From Rallus limicola (taxonomy: Eukaryota > Chordata > Aves > Gruiformes > Rallidae), in NCBI GenBank assembly GCA_022605955.1, contig JAKCOZ010000010.1, positions 3,224,001-3,288,000 on the forward strand: a stretch of DNA of 64,000 bases. Direction: 5' to 3'. Positions 14,745 to 28,928 of this stretch are shown piece after piece. The position numbers were made by a program, and so were the translations under genes. A model generated the notes under the pieces. The model did no database searches. It was given only the letters and a program-made list of their open reading frames with translations, and was not told the origin of the DNA. The first letter of the stretch is position 1. Each line of letters opens with the position of its first letter.

Positions 14745-17330
14745 TGGACTTACTGTTCTGTTGCCATGAAAGTTACTATAAATACACTTCTAATTCCTAA
14801 TTTCTCTGATTTGCCAAGAACCACTTTAAAAAGACCAAAAGAATCTTATGTAAGACGCCTTGCTATTTAATTAGCCATCAGAGTCAAAGGCCACAGCACA
14901 GAACAGGAACTGAAATCTCAATGATGGGGGCAGACAAAGCACATAGTGCACTAGCACGCTATATAGCTGGATGTCCGGAGTGGCACTTATTATCATCAGA
15001 GAGTCCATGAGCCAAGCCCTGATTGCTTTCTGTGTTTGGGGAAAGGAGGGAGAGGGAAGGGAGGCTGTCCAAAGGTCTGAAACAAAGTTCCTCACTGCTT
15101 CTGCAAGTCACACAAATACTGACGGCTTCCAAATTTCACAGTATCTCTGTCTGCTGGTTTGTTGTTGTTGTGGGTTTTTTTTTAATGTAGAAACAAATTA
15201 AAAGAAGGAAAGCATTTCAAGGCATTTTATGAAAGTGCACAGCAAGGATGGCCCTGCAACTGAAGTAGTGAGCTGCTTATAGGGTGATCGAGTTCCCATC
15301 ACCATCTCTGCCAGATAGTTTTTGCTTCATCACAGATACATGACTTGATTAGGGCAGAGAAAGTTTCATAACAAGTTTTTACATAATTTCAGCCTGCTTT
15401 ATGTTTAATCAATTTGTGCTTCAGCCTTCTTATAAAATAAAAGCCAGTGACTTTGCCATGTGGCCAGGCAGCCCATTCTTCCCTACAGAAAACACAGCGC
15501 TTCCCAGCCGTTTGGTTCCAAACTTCACACAATTAACAGTCACGTTCCTTAGGGAATGAAGCAGATTAATGCAACTGACTTGGTTTTCTTCCAAGTCAGA
15601 AAAATGCTGTCTGTGTGTGTATATTCCTCAAGATAGGTTCTGCTTCCATTGTATCAATCCCCAGAAAAGAGTCGTCATCATATGTGCAAGACTCATAACC
15701 ATGGTATTTGTGACTCCTGCATCAGAGCAGAAAAGGGCAGTATGTTTCGCCAGGTCCCTACACACTTCTGGTCCTACTTTCCTTCCCAAGCCACCTTTGA
15801 TCTACCTGGTCCTACAGCTCCGATTACGCTGCAGTTTTATCTGGGAGCATGCACTCCACAAAAAGCATCTTAACACAGCAATAAAAAAAATAGGTCAGGT
15901 ATACCTTCCAGCTCGGTTTCCTGGTTTGACCTCCAAGACAGTCTGATTAAACTGTGAAAAATCCAGAGAGATTGGATTCCAAATTGAGAGTTGTTTGGAG
16001 CAATGGTGACACCACTGGTAGATGTCACTTGTCTCACCAAAGGAAAAAAAAAAGAAAGGATGCAACAAATCCAACTCTCTGACCAAGAAGCATAATATGA
16101 ACAGCTCTGAAAGCCTCATGAACTGAAAGCCCTGTGAGCTTCTACAAGTAAATAAAACAAGCACAAAAAACTCTTAAATAAACTTTCTCAAAATATACAG
16201 ACCATTTTCAATCGATCATTCTAAATATTGTCATGTTGAGTAACAGTACTTAGCAACAGCTGTTGAACTAGGCACTAGAATTTCATCTCAACACTGACAA
16301 GCTAATACTACAGCCCAGATTAAAGTTATTAATATGGCCAAATACAATTTGCAAATATTAATGGCAGAACTTGACAATAAAAGCTTTACAGAGTAGCTTA
16401 TCCGCTGCTGCAAACAGACAACACTCTGCTACAGTCAGTGTAGCGGGCTATCAGTGCATGCCTGGGATTTGAAGATGATGCTCAGAGTTACACATTCTCC
16501 TTTGAAGGGAGGAACAATGAGTACTGGTCCCCAGGACCTGTGTTTTTACACCCAAATCAGACAGCATCTGTATCAATCTGATGACTTCAAACATGAGGCC
16601 CATGAGGTCAAGTCCCAAGCCAGAGAAAGAAACTCCAAGGCCTTAAAAGTCACTGCTCCTCCTCCCCAAGCTTTACTTGGATGTCTGACCTAAGAAGTAA
16701 ACCTCAGTCCTGGCAAACTGGTAAGATCTTAAAAGCCTGCTGGTCCCAGATATACATAATTATACACAACACATGAAGTAAAAAGAAACAGGGAAAAGCC
16801 AGGTGATTCACACCATCTAACTTTAACAAGTACAGGCTAGACAACAACAGGGTCTAGTCACCTTGGCCACCTTCATAGCCAGCAAAATGAGACATACACT
16901 CTGAAGGTGTGACTGAGCGGCTTCAGATGCTCACATCAGAACTAAATTAATAGCTCCCTAAGCTCTATACTGACAAGCTTTGCCCCGATTACAGAGAGGA
17001 ACTAAGGCAATTAGCTCAGCTGCAGACATCTACAGCTATCCGAACAAACACAAAGGACAGACTTGTTCCTGTAACCAGCTCAGGCCACAGTTCAAAGCAC
17101 GAGCATCCCACAATCCTGGCCAGTCCTGCAAGAAAGGCACACTCTATGTAACCCAGAGGGACATGGAGCAGAGTTTCTGTGGGAAGACCCCCACAGTGGC
17201 AGAGCCCTGCACTTCACCATCATATGTTTGGGGCAGTCACTCACAGCTTTTCACAGCAGGCCAATAAGTCCACCAACCTGAACAGTCATACTTTGTGGCC
17301 CTTTTCTCTCCAGTAGGGAAAGGTCAAAGT

Positions 17331-17470
17331 CAGCTCCATGATAGTTTAACTTCAGTGCTTTTGGAACAGCAGGCCCCCAAACTTCAGCTCTGTGAAAGCT
17401 TAACTTCAGTGCTTCAGGGTACAGCAGGCCCCCAAAATCAGGGTGGGTTTTGGGGGCCTGCTGTACCCTG
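17331..17470. repeat. Tandem duplication capped by a perfect 23-bp inverted repeat
   Basis: Two direct copies with a period of about 54 bp (17331-17384 and 17385-17437) share CAGCTC, TTAACTTCAGTGCTT and ACAGCAGGCCCCCAAA. The end of the second copy (17415-17437) is followed, after a 10-base spacer, by its exact reverse complement (17448-17470). The result is a perfect 23-bp stem with a 10-base loop, which would form in the NFATC1 pre-mRNA. I do not recognise it as a known transposon or microRNA. It could be a local duplication-inversion product or the remnant of a small foldback element. Confidence 0.9.
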
Positions 17471-20400
17471 GCACTAGCTTCAGCCACAACACAGGGTGGG
17501 CAGTGGGCGGTCACAGCTGGGAGATGGACACTAACCCGCTCCATCTGCAGCCTGCCTGGCCCATGCCTGAGATGGGACAAACAGTCCTTGCCTCCCTCAG
17601 AAGATCAGTGCTGCAAGGATCAACTCATTCATGTGCAGAGACTGCAGTACCCGCTTTGCCCCCGGGTCCCAGCAGTGCTCCCCATCTCAGCTCTGGAGCA
17701 CAGAGGGAATTCAGCAGATGCATGAGGTTCATTTCTTGTGGGCTCGCTGTCGCTTCAAAACTGGAGTGGATGTTAAAACCATAATTAAGGGGTAGTGCTC
17801 TCACTAACATGCATTTTTACACTAAATTCAATTTTGCACCACATACCTCTCTAATACAAGAAGGGAAAAGAGTGCTCACTAAAAACTGGAGAGTCAAGAG
17901 GCCAAATCTGATCATTCTTCTCTTTTATTCATGTCCTTTTACTCAAGACAGAAGGGACAGAAGAGTGCTTTTAGTCATCAGGCAGTTTTCCTAAAAAGAA
18001 TCCCCAGCCCTGCTATTAACAGCTCAGCTTCTAGGTTAGTGCTGTTAACCTGCAATGAGAGCAAGCACCCAGGTAAAATCTGTCTGGGCTGAGAGTTTCA
18101 GGGCCTTCGCCTAGGCCCGCAGAACTGCTGAGCCACAGCCCAGCGCCAGCATCACCACTGTGCTGCCTGGCTCTTCGCAAAACCTCCCCAACCCGCCTCC
18201 ATTTCCAGCGGGGTTCTTGCAGCCAGCAGTGGGGCTGTGTCAGTTCACATATTTTAAGGTTTTCCTCACAACCAGGAGGGATTAAGAAAGCAGGACTTTG
18301 ATGTGTTCAGGACATGTGCTTGAGATTACTTATATACCTAGATGCTAGCACATGTGCCTGCAAGTTGTGGTCTAAATTTGTTTGTCCCTGGCAGCTCAGG
18401 TTTGCAGCTGTGGGTGGAGTCTGAGTAAAATTTCATCGCTGTATGCCATTTTGTAGCCAATAATGCCCTGTTACCTACACTCAGTAACAGCGTTTCAGGC
18501 TACGCTGAGGAATATTGCATTACTGCCAAATGAGAGCGATGACACTTAATGCCCGCCTAACAAAAACAGCTTCATTGCAAGAGAAGCAGTTGGAAATTAA
18601 TTTAAAAGCCATTTTGAAAATTACTGCAGGATTATTAAGGATTATTGATTAATAAATGCCTTTTTTTTTTTAAAGCTGTATGTTCCAAGCCATTTTATGA
18701 ATTCCTGCATACAGGGGGGGAGATTTACAGATTTTTATGTGCTTTTTTTTAAATTCTGAGATGACATGGACTATCTAAATACTGTTACACATACAAACAG
18801 AGCTGCTCCACGCTGTATTGTGTTTCAACCAGACCAAATACTACCCATCGCACAGAAGGTGTTACAAGACCTTAATACAGAGTTCTGATTAGAGTGGCAG
18901 GATTTTTTTTGGTTTTAGCTTTCTTCATCAAGCGTTACCATCTGTGGGCTTCTCCAAGGTGAAAACCCAAACCCATACCAGTTACACTTCTTAGCGCTTC
19001 ACAACTTTTAGATGCGCTATTCTTCTTCAAGTCAATGAGAGTTTTATAGCTAAATCTAACCCTGCATGCTTTGCCAAGTTTTTCTGGTGTTTTTCTCCTA
19101 GAAGTGCAGGCACTTGGTACATATATAGCAGTGAGACTGTATTAAAAGCCACAGCAGGTGGAAAATAATACAGCCCAGGGAAGTTTTTGTTTTTGACTCT
19201 CCTCACAATCAAAGCTATGCACAAAGCACAATGAGGCACAGTAAATAAAGACATTTCACACAGACAAGCACGAAAATCTTCCAAAACAAAGAAAATTAAA
19301 TTATCTTTCGACTAAAGAACACACTGCAGTGAAAGACTAAATGAGCGATTCTAATTAAAACCATGCTGCGAATCTCCTACTTTCCACCATGAAAAAAAAT
19401 CAGCTAGTGTTTGTGCATGTACAGCCACCCTCTAAAACCAGTCAAGCAGCTTTCCAGCCAAACAATGCAAGACACAGCATCTCAGAACTACAAAACATAT
19501 TGAAATTATTTCCATAGCAATCATAACAACAACATGCCAGGCCAGGATGTGCAGGGAAGGGGGTGGCGCTGGGAGCTCAGTTCCCCCTCCGGCCCCCGGC
19601 ATGCCGCTGGCAACACCCGTCCCCCCACCCCACAGCTGCAACCAGCACCCCACCACTGCATGGACCCAGTGCTCGCTTTGGCAATGGTCTCACCCAAGAC
19701 AGTCTCTTGCATCCCTTCTCTTCCCCTTCCCCCTCCCCGCAAATGCTCATAAGCAAAGCACTACGTCCCCACGTGTGTGTGCAGGAGAGCCGCAGTGCTG
19801 GTACTCCTGGTCCCAGGCAAGCACAGGCAATGTCGTGCAAGCCCTGCTCGAGGTTTGTAATCCTGACATGCCACAACCACCTTGGGCTCCGGCATTGTTC
19901 CTTGTGGTGCTAGATCAGGCAGCAGCACCAGGTGAAGATGCTGGGAGGGAGGCAAAAACCAGGGACTAACCCTTGTCTGAGCTGTGCCCAGGCTTCATAC
20001 GCAGCTCAGTGCCAAGCAGCTCTCCAGAAATGAAACGTGATCTCTTTTCTGACCCACTCCCTCCTTGCTGTTTATCTACCTGCACAGCCACAATACACTA
20101 CAGGTTTCCCAAATGCTAACCGCTGTCCTTTCACGGGCAGGGACCTGAGGGGACAAGAACAGCAAACATGGGCATCCATGTCCTGCGCAAAACCCACGTG
20201 ATACGCTGATATTGCTCTTTTGATGCAGGGACAGGAATCAGCTAACTGCAGCAGACATCAGTGACCAGCTTAAATTACAGACTTAAACAACATGAAGAAA
20301 AGTAACATTTGCCCAAAGACAGAGGAAAGTAATGGGAAGATTTTGGACGGTGATGGGAAGCTTGGCTATAGCATCATTATGGCCTGACTTACATCAAGAC

Positions 20401-23400
20401 ACACAGTAAAAACTTCATGGATGTAAGGACTTAATTCCCATGAGGTGTGGACAAGCCTAATAACTGCAGAACATAAAGAAGATGCAGTCATCCTAAGGGA
20501 TTCCAAAACAAGAGGGACCCAAGACAGAGGAAAAGGAAGATCCAGTTAATAGCATTCACCTAAATCCATCAGAAGGAAGCAGCAACACATGGGGAACCAG
20601 CAACCAATGCCCAGAGTGCAACAGATTTTTATGAGAGGAAAACTAAAGCAGATCTCATGAGAAGTATCAAAGAGGTCTGCAAGAACAGAGCCCAGGTTCT
20701 GCAACTTGCTCCCCTTGTTCATGCCTTTTTTCAGGCAGCCAGCAGTCCCACGTGCTTTCATGTGACACCCAGTCTCTTGTAACACCCATGCAAGGCAGTG
20801 AAAGTGTCTTCATACAGGTTCTGCAGCTGAGCAACAGAAAGTGACATAATTAATTGCCAGTTGATCAATCTACCCTTCCTTGGTAGCAAACTTAAGCATG
20901 TGTTCAAAGCTTAATCCCACTTTATGAAAATTTAAGGATGTGCTTAGGTGCTCTGCTGCACTGTAACAGAAAGTTCACTGTGGACAATTTTTTTCCTCTT
21001 ACATTAAACAAAACTGGACAAGAACTATTTTTATACACGTCAGATTGGAAGTGGCAAAGGAGGAGCTTCATTCTGGTGAGGACAATGGAGTTTTGCCAGG
21101 ATTCCTGTTTGGCAGTAATGCTGTGTCATCAGTGCCCCAAATTCATTGAGGAGGACTTTGGTGTCTGTAACCAAGTGCTGAGGAGCTCCCAGAAACGTAG
21201 CCATGCCATGCCTGCGAGTGTTGTTTACTGCTTTGGACGGGGCCACATTTGAAACCCAGGCAGCAGACTCTTAAATCCCCATGTACATAACGTCTGCATG
21301 CAAACCAAAAGCAGGAGTTCCTCTGCTTTATTGGGTACCGAAACATTAAAAGCAGGTGTTTAAAAACTGTATTACAAATCTGTCTGCAACCTGTATTATT
21401 TTAACCACGTGTAAGTAAATTGAGTGCTAGCATGTTTCAACTGTGTCAGCGAAAATATGCAACTCCTGCTAACTATTTCTTAAACATTGGGGGGAGGGGG
21501 GGGGCAGGGAGGAAAATGTGTATGAGATTTTGCTGCACTGACAGCATGCAACTTACTTATGTCTATCTAAACAGCAGAAGCTGTAACGGACCATCTCCCT
21601 TTCACAGCATATTAAAAAGCATCTTGAGCTGTTCTTCACAAGTAAAGAAATTATAAACCCATGCTCGTAATGAAAGTTGCAATGTACTTCAAGGGAGCAA
21701 CTGAGTAATTTGACACCATATTTTCCACTCATTCAGCCTGTTAGTTGGAACAATGATACAAATGTTAAATCTAGATTATGACCACATACATTTCAGATTA
21801 CAAGGTATGTTATGGATGTGATTTTTTTTTTTTTTTTTACTCTTCTTATGTATAAAATTAGGAAGTATAAAACCAGAAGTTATTTCAATAGAGTTACACT
21901 GGTGTGAAAGTGATCTGAAATATGAACTGGGACCTGGTATACCTTCGTACAGAATGTACATGATACAGTTTTTGTGATAGATATGCTTTATCTAGTTTGG
22001 AACACCAAGAAGGGGGGAAAAAAAAAAACCCCTAACATTTGCCCTGAAATATTACATTCAGGAATAGAGGACAGATGTCTAGTTGCCAAAGCAGACTTGT
22101 AAAAAATTAATCACCTGCCTCATGCAGGTTAGCAGTATTTGGCAGGTAGGTTAGCGTGGCTCGTAACGAAGCATCTGGCTTTTGGTAAAGCTGCATTTTA
22201 ATTTCAGCCATGTTTCATCTCAGCTTTTGGGCGCACGTCAACGTGCAGCAATCTGACAAGTCTGGGGCAGATTTGCTGATGGGTAACTTTGGTATAGGTC
22301 TTCTCAGCTGCAACCAAAACTAAGTCAAGTAACAACCGTGGTTCACACCCAGACCACAGCCTCACGTATCAACTGAACCTCCCTGTAAAGCCATTTTAAA
22401 CCCAGTCCTCAACATCTTACCCAGTCAGAGTCTTGTTTTCTTAAAAACAGCTCAATTGACTAAGTCAGCAAGCTCCTAAGCATGTGCTTAAATTAAGCAG
22501 GTTAAGCTGATGGACTGAAGAAGTGCCCCAATACTGCCTTGAATGTGGTTTGGTTTGAAAGTGGTTGATTGTTTTTTGTGCAACTGAGGTCTGGTAATTT
22601 ATGCAAGCAAAAGGCCTACCCACATTGTATTTTTCCATAGAAAAGTGGGTACCCATTAGTAGCGCGACTGGTAGCCTGTGTTTCAGCTAACCAGAAGCAT
22701 CTGCAGCTCCTTCTCTGACGCTGCTGAAGCACAGAGGTCTGCAGAACTGCTACCTTCTGATTCTGTGACTCTCTTCACTCCTAGGTAGTCCCCCCCCAAT
22801 GCATGTGTTTTTCAGTGAAAGGGTGCTTCTACCAGAAATTTGCTGTGCAGAACACACTGCCACAACCACTAGCTGTTCTCATGAGAGAGAAATCACCGTG
22901 CAGATGTAGGGACCATTTTTTAACTTGCATAGCTCAGGCATCTTAATAATGTTCCCAGAAGACAAAGATCTATTAGAGCATCAATTAAGCAACTGTCAGA
23001 TCTGGCAAAACCCTCAGGAATCTCACTGGCTGTCATTTTTCTCTCCTTCTATCACTTAAGGTGAACTGTTTCTTTCTAATACTTTAAAAAGAAAAAAAAA
23101 GAAATATAAGAGAGAACGGTTCACACTATGGGCTCCTGAGCTCTAGCAGATCTTGAAAGAGAGTACAAAGGAAGGAACTGGGAACATTTAGCTCTGCAAG
23201 CACATTTGCAGCAGCCACACTAGCAGTACCACAAATGTCTTTGCCAGGCTGCTGCAGCTTGTGCAGGTATCTTCCCAGCACACAGCTGCAAAGAAATCAC
23301 CTATTTCAACCGCTGATTATATTAATTTTTTTTGTTTCTATCTTCAGTGAGCACCACCCACTGACAGATACTCCCCAGGCCCACAGACACACTTGCACTT

Positions 23401-25306
23401 CAGTTACAAAAGGAAAAAAAAAAAAAAGGCAAGGGCGATTTTTGTTCTCTTGCTTGGGACCTGGCTGCTATGGAGAAGGGGAATGGCAACTTTCAGAAAG
23501 AAAATTCAGAGACAGAGTGAGAGACTCATCGTCTCCAACTTTTAGCAGGAGTGATGCAATATTAAGCAGGGGGCAAAAGGGATGAAAAGGACCAAAATAA
23601 AAGCATAGCACTCAAACATTCAGGGATGAGTCCTGATTCCTCCCTGGAGAGCAGTGATACATGTTCTGAGGTATGCTTTCCAAAATAATGATGAATCACC
23701 CTTTCAGACAACGTGCAGAAAGAACTCTGCCAGTACTGCAAACAATTCACTGAGTGAAAGGATGCAGCATGAGAGCTGAGGACAATGTAAATGTGGAAGA
23801 AAAGAATGGAAGAAAGACTACTACATTTATGTTCTGTCCTTCTTGGTCTTGCAGAGACTTCCATCACACTGCTTCTACATGCTCAGAGTGCGTGTGCTGC
23901 TGGTCACCAAAACCAGCCCGACAAGGGAAGCAGAAAGAAGGACTCTCTGAGCAGTGGTGTAGATAAAGATGACTCCTCTGCTTCCTCTCTAGATCTAACC
24001 TAGAAGGTCTTTGCCTTATCAACCACCAACAGAGAACAGCACGAAGATAGCCCACACAGCAAGAACAGTACCACCGACTCCCTTGTCACAATGGACAAGG
24101 CAGAAAGGAAACTAGGAGAGGCCAAGGAAGAGGAAAGCCAGGAGCTGATATCATTATCCCCTTTCCCGAGGGAACGGAGACAGCAATGGCAGAGGAATGG
24201 GAACACTTTCTACCCCCTCCTCCCTCAAAGCTACCACTAACTTCTGCTTTGCCAGCAGCAAGCAAGTCCAAACTGAAGGCAATCCTAGGATGTTGGGCTA
24301 AATCCTTTGGGCTGGAAAGCCAGATTGACTGTCTCAACATCCTAACAGCCGGGACATGTACTGCAGGCGGTGTCTGTCAGGCTGAGCGTGGGCGAAGTAC
24401 CATTTTAACAGGAGCACAGAGTGCATCCCCCAAGTGCTGGCTGGTGGAAATTTCCTTTTTCATTTGGAAAGGGCTGTTGTACCAAACAGCAGAGGCCTGT
24501 CCCCAAGACTACCCATAAATCAGAGCTGAAGTTGTATTTTCAGGGTCATGAAAGCTTCACCAGCTGACAACAGCACACTTTCCAGAACAGCTCCCTTCTG
24601 GACTTGGCCCCTCTCAGGGAAGCCATAAGCTACCTATACAGCTGTGCTCGTGGAGCTACCCTGTGGGACCATCTTCATGTGAAATACCAAAACAGAGAAA
24701 CTCCCCTCTTCCCAAATTACCATCTTCTAACGATGAAAAACCACGATAGAAAGCTTTCAATGGGCTTTCTTCCATTTGTTGGATTTATAGAAGCAATAGC
24801 AGCCTTAAAACATCTGCCAAATCATTCTACTTTTCAGTTTTGATTATCTGTCTGCTGGTTTGAGGTGAGCTTTAACTATACAGATGCAAGAAGTGAGAAA
24901 GCCATTCAGCTTAGATTTATTCTTAAGAAGTACCGGCTGTCTAAAACAAGGCTATAAAATGTAGGCTCCCTGTCTGGTCTGTTGTACGGTTGCGTGGCTC
25001 TGTGCTATTAATTGCAACCTGGCTAACAGGTGCTTGCCAATGTCTTTATATCTTTGCCATAAGAAAGGATTGTATTTCCATCTGGATCAAAGGGTGATGC
25101 CGTCTTCTAAAAAGAAGTTAGGAGCAGCACAGAAAGGAAGTCTGCTGTGGCATGCCAACGTGAATCACTGCTTACTAACAAGAATATAGCCTCTTCTCTG
25201 CTTTGATAGACGCAGAGATAGAAGGGTAAAGCAGCTAATGTGATCTTTTTACGCATCTGTTCCTCCTGGTCAGATGGTCATGAGCTGGACCCACCAGTGA
25301 CTGTTT

Positions 25307-25373
25307 TCACAGAATCATAGAATATACTGAGTTGGAAGGGACCCATAAGGATCATCGAGTCCAGCTCCTGGCT
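25307..25373 (-). mobile_element. CR1 LINE 3'-end fragment
   Basis: The sequence starting TCACAGAATCATAGAAT, then GTTGGAAGGGACC and GGATCATCGAGTCCAGCTCC, is the reverse complement of the usual CR1 3' terminus with its ATTCTRTG repeat. Only about 65 bp is recognisable, consistent with the strong 5' truncation usual for CR1. The element is in the same orientation as NFATC1. No open frame remains. Confidence 0.88.
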
Positions 25374-27284
25374 CTTTCCTTCCAATTCCCTTGACTCAGC
25401 CAGTAGTGGTGGCAGAGTTGTTTAAAACAGACTTGCAGCACTGGGGGACCGCTACCAAGAAAAGCACTTAGGCACGCGCTGCAGGTATGCAAGAAGTCCT
25501 ATCCTATGTACCACAGGCTCACTCTTGCTGTGTAGCATTGGAACACTGCTGCAAAGGACTTGTCCCGCTCTGTCTGGAAGAGCCTTCCCCATGGCTTCCT
25601 TATCCCTTCATCTTCTTCCCGTCATCAAGAGTGAACACCGCTACCCAATCTTTTCCTTTAGCTCTTTGTTTCCCTCTTCTTCCCCATCTTGCTTTCTGTG
25701 CAGCTGCACAATTCTATTGCCTCGTGCTGTTAGCTACTTGAGAAGGCGAGTGCCTGAGAAGTGCTGTGTTAAAGCCTAAGGCCCCAATCTGAATGCGCCT
25801 GCAGCTCACTGGACTGATGGCTGCCCCCCCATCCCCCAAAGTTACAGTGGTTTGATTGGCAAGGCTTTCTATTCCCTGGAGGGTTTGCAAAAGGTATTCA
25901 TAGATCCTGGAGCCAGAAGATGAAAGGATTCTTAACAGACACCTGTGGTGGCCAGCACCTGGAGCACTTCAGCTCACTAACCGAAAGCAACAGAACCACC
26001 CTGTCCACGGGAAGCAGGATAACACGCTCCACGTGCATAAACAGCTCAGAGGCACGTTCATGCCTCGTTAGGGTGATGTGGAGATGTACAAACACACCGA
26101 GACAGCAACTGCTTCCCAAAAGAGTTTGACACTTGTTAGTCATAAGGGGATTTAAAAATCCCAACATACGGCTTGAGGCCTTTGAAAATCAGACCCAAAG
26201 TGTCTACTTGAGATCTTGTCAAGAACCAACGCTGCCAGCTCTTGTGAACAAGTCTCCTGGCACAGACAACATTTTGACTATGTAAATCAGCAGACAAATC
26301 ATTGTGTTTTGCCTGTAAAATGAGGGAGTTCAGACCATTCACTGTCTGTTCACAGGCTCGGATCAAGTTCTGTATTGGAGCATGCGAGCTGTGCACAACC
26401 TCTACCATCTCACTGCAAAGTGATACAGTGAAAGGCAAGGCAGCATCTTCAATATTAACTTATTCTTCCAAGAGGAAAATAAATTCTGGCTAGTACTGGT
26501 TGCCTAGATAAAAATAAGAAAAATCTACAACTCCTTTTCTTCCCTTCTGGCCAATTTATCTACTCACGTCAAGAGTCATTGTGGAGAAAATTCCTGACAT
26601 ATTCTGCGTCAAAAATATGACTAATAATCACAACTTTTTAAAACGCTTACTAGACTATTCTGTGCCTTTGAATATCTCCTTTCACCATTTAGTCCAGTCT
26701 TTTACGGGAGTACATCATATCCTTTAATTAAACATTCTTGAGTATTTGGATTTTATCTCACATATACACCGCACCCTGCTTGTAAAAATTCCATCTCAGG
26801 CAGCCAAAGATGAGTTATGAATTAGAGTATCTATAGACCATACATTTATAATCTGGTGCCATCCCTCCCCAGGGAGCCCAAACTTTTATTGGCCAGATTA
26901 CCTACCTTCAGCTGAAACAGAGCCATCACTGGCTGGAATGTAACCCCCATGTTGTGCAACTCCTCACCACCAATCTCCAAAATTAAGGATAAGAGATAGG
27001 TCAAAATTGAGGACATTTTTAAAGACATTCTGGACGTAAACCCCCTGTATTGAACTCACCCCACCTACAATATGGCTGTGGCCACCTAACTCCATGGGTT
27101 TCCCATTCACTTCATCTTGCTTCATTCAGAGAAATCCTCACCTTAGCTGTGAAGTCCTGCAAGCACAGACGTGCCAGCAGGAAACTAACAGGTACTATTT
27201 CGCTCCCCAAAGTGGTCCTGGGCTTCATCCTTTACCTGACACGGCGTGCAGCTTCTTAACACCCAATGCCAGCTGGGGCACCAG

Positions 27285-27322
27285 CCCCACTCTGACTCAG
27301 AGTGGGGAGTACCCCACTCTGA
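27285..27322. repeat. Inverted repeat with a third copy of the arm
   Basis: CCCCACTCTGA and its exact reverse complement TCAGAGTGGGG are separated by a single base (27285-27307). A third copy of the arm in the original orientation follows at 27312-27322. The middle contains TGACTCA, a perfect AP-1 type heptamer. It lies in NFATC1 intron 4. The structure is visible directly; any regulatory role is inference. Confidence 0.88.
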
Positions 27323-27669
27323 AATCACTGAAGGCAATGACAGCTCCCAAAATACTTCCTCGCGCCAAGGGGTAAAAGCCAGTGCCAGCTGTGAGCTCAC
27401 CAGCACCGCTCCCGGGGACCGCTTGCTTGCCAATCTTCTGCAGCATTTTTAGCATGCTAGGTGCGCCGGCTCGTCCCACTCCCACAGCGTTTAGCAATCA
27501 AGAACAGTGATAGCTTGGGGCTGCCATGGCAGCCAAACAACCAAACAGGCAAAGTCGAAACGTGAGAAACACTGCATTACCGGGCTCGCCAGCCCGCAGA
27601 GGCAACCTGAAGCACTCCAAACCGTATTGTTCCTAAGTGCAGGAGGGAGGGTGCAGCCACCCCGCAAAA

Positions 27670-27715
27670 GGAAATCCAATAGGAAATCCCACAGAAGGAA
27701 ATCCACAGGAAATCC
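27670..27715 (+). repeat. Array of four GGAAATCC motifs
   Basis: Exact GGAAATCC octamers begin at 27670, 27682, 27697 and 27708, spaced 12, 15 and 11 bases apart. Each contains the NFAT core GGAAA, and the second reads GGAAATCCC, close to a kappaB half-site arrangement. They lie in NFATC1 intron 4 about 3.2 kb downstream (in transcript direction) of exon 4. They may be a degenerate short tandem repeat, a cluster of factor-binding sites, or both. Confidence 0.8.
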
Positions 27716-28928
27716 TGCTGGCATGAAGTACGCCTGGGAGAAGGCCCACAGGAGCTTCCAGTCAGCAAGCCCCATGCAGATGGTGCTGAGACGATGAACG
27801 AGTGGCGCCTTCCAAGCACGAGGACAGGGCAAGACTCTGGTGCTGTGGGCAGATGCCAGCACACACACCAGGCTTGCCCTTTTCACAGGTCAGAATGAAC
27901 TGCCCCAGCAGCCTGCCATGCTCAGCACCACCTGCCCTTTCCCAGGCTATAGTTTGGGAAAGCAGAGTAATGTCATACACCAGCAGGCATTCAGCATGCT
28001 GTGGGTCCCAGTGTGAAGCTCTTCAAGCGTTACATGTGGCCCTCTCCAGCTCCAGAGAAAAGTCATCAGCCTGGAGGAGCCAGCCACTTGAGCCAAGGAA
28101 AATCTTGGTCTCCAACCCTGGACTCCATGTCACACTCAGAAGAGGTTCTTGCTCTCCTACACCACTGCTGTCCTCATCCAGCATGCTTGCCTTGGGAACC
28201 CTTGATTCTCAGACCTTCCACCCCCAACAAGGAGACATGGAGCAGCAGCAAGGAAGTTCACGCTGCCTGGGAAAAAAAGATAAACAAACTCCAGCTGCAA
28301 AGAAAGCAACCTCCTGGCAGTTTTTCTGGGGAACCATGCCATGAGCAGCGGATGCTTTGTGGATTTACTTCTCCTCTGCCTTAGCATGCCCTACAGATAC
28401 GTGGAGGTTTTATCTGGTCTGTGAAGCAAGATGCTTCCCAAAGTGAAGCACGAGTGCGTTTGAAACAGAGATGAGGATAACTCTTTCACATTCTCCTCTT
28501 GTCAAAGGCAAAGGGGAAAAGCTTTAACAAAAGCAGAACTTAAGCAAGCTCCCCCAAAGTAGTGACATAAGAAAGACCTGGCTGCCCACATGGGGCAGAA
28601 AGTAACACTAAAGGCTTGTGCAAGAGGTCACAGCAGCTTTATGAGGTGTTTACCTCAGTCAAAACAATTGAAACCACCAGGAAGGGGAAAAGCTTGATGC
28701 AAAATCTCTCACTGAAGGTACTCACATACTGTTTGATCCTACAACTGAGTGTGAACTTTGACATTTGGGCTCCTTTCCGTATAACACAGTAGACCAAGTC
28801 AAGCCCAACCCAAGCACCTGCACACCTGAAAATATGTTGATTCAGAGATGCATTTTAAAGCTTTTGTCAGTCACCATTTATCAGAAGTTAATCCCTAGAT
28901 TTCCTCCTCCACTCTTCATTTATCTATC

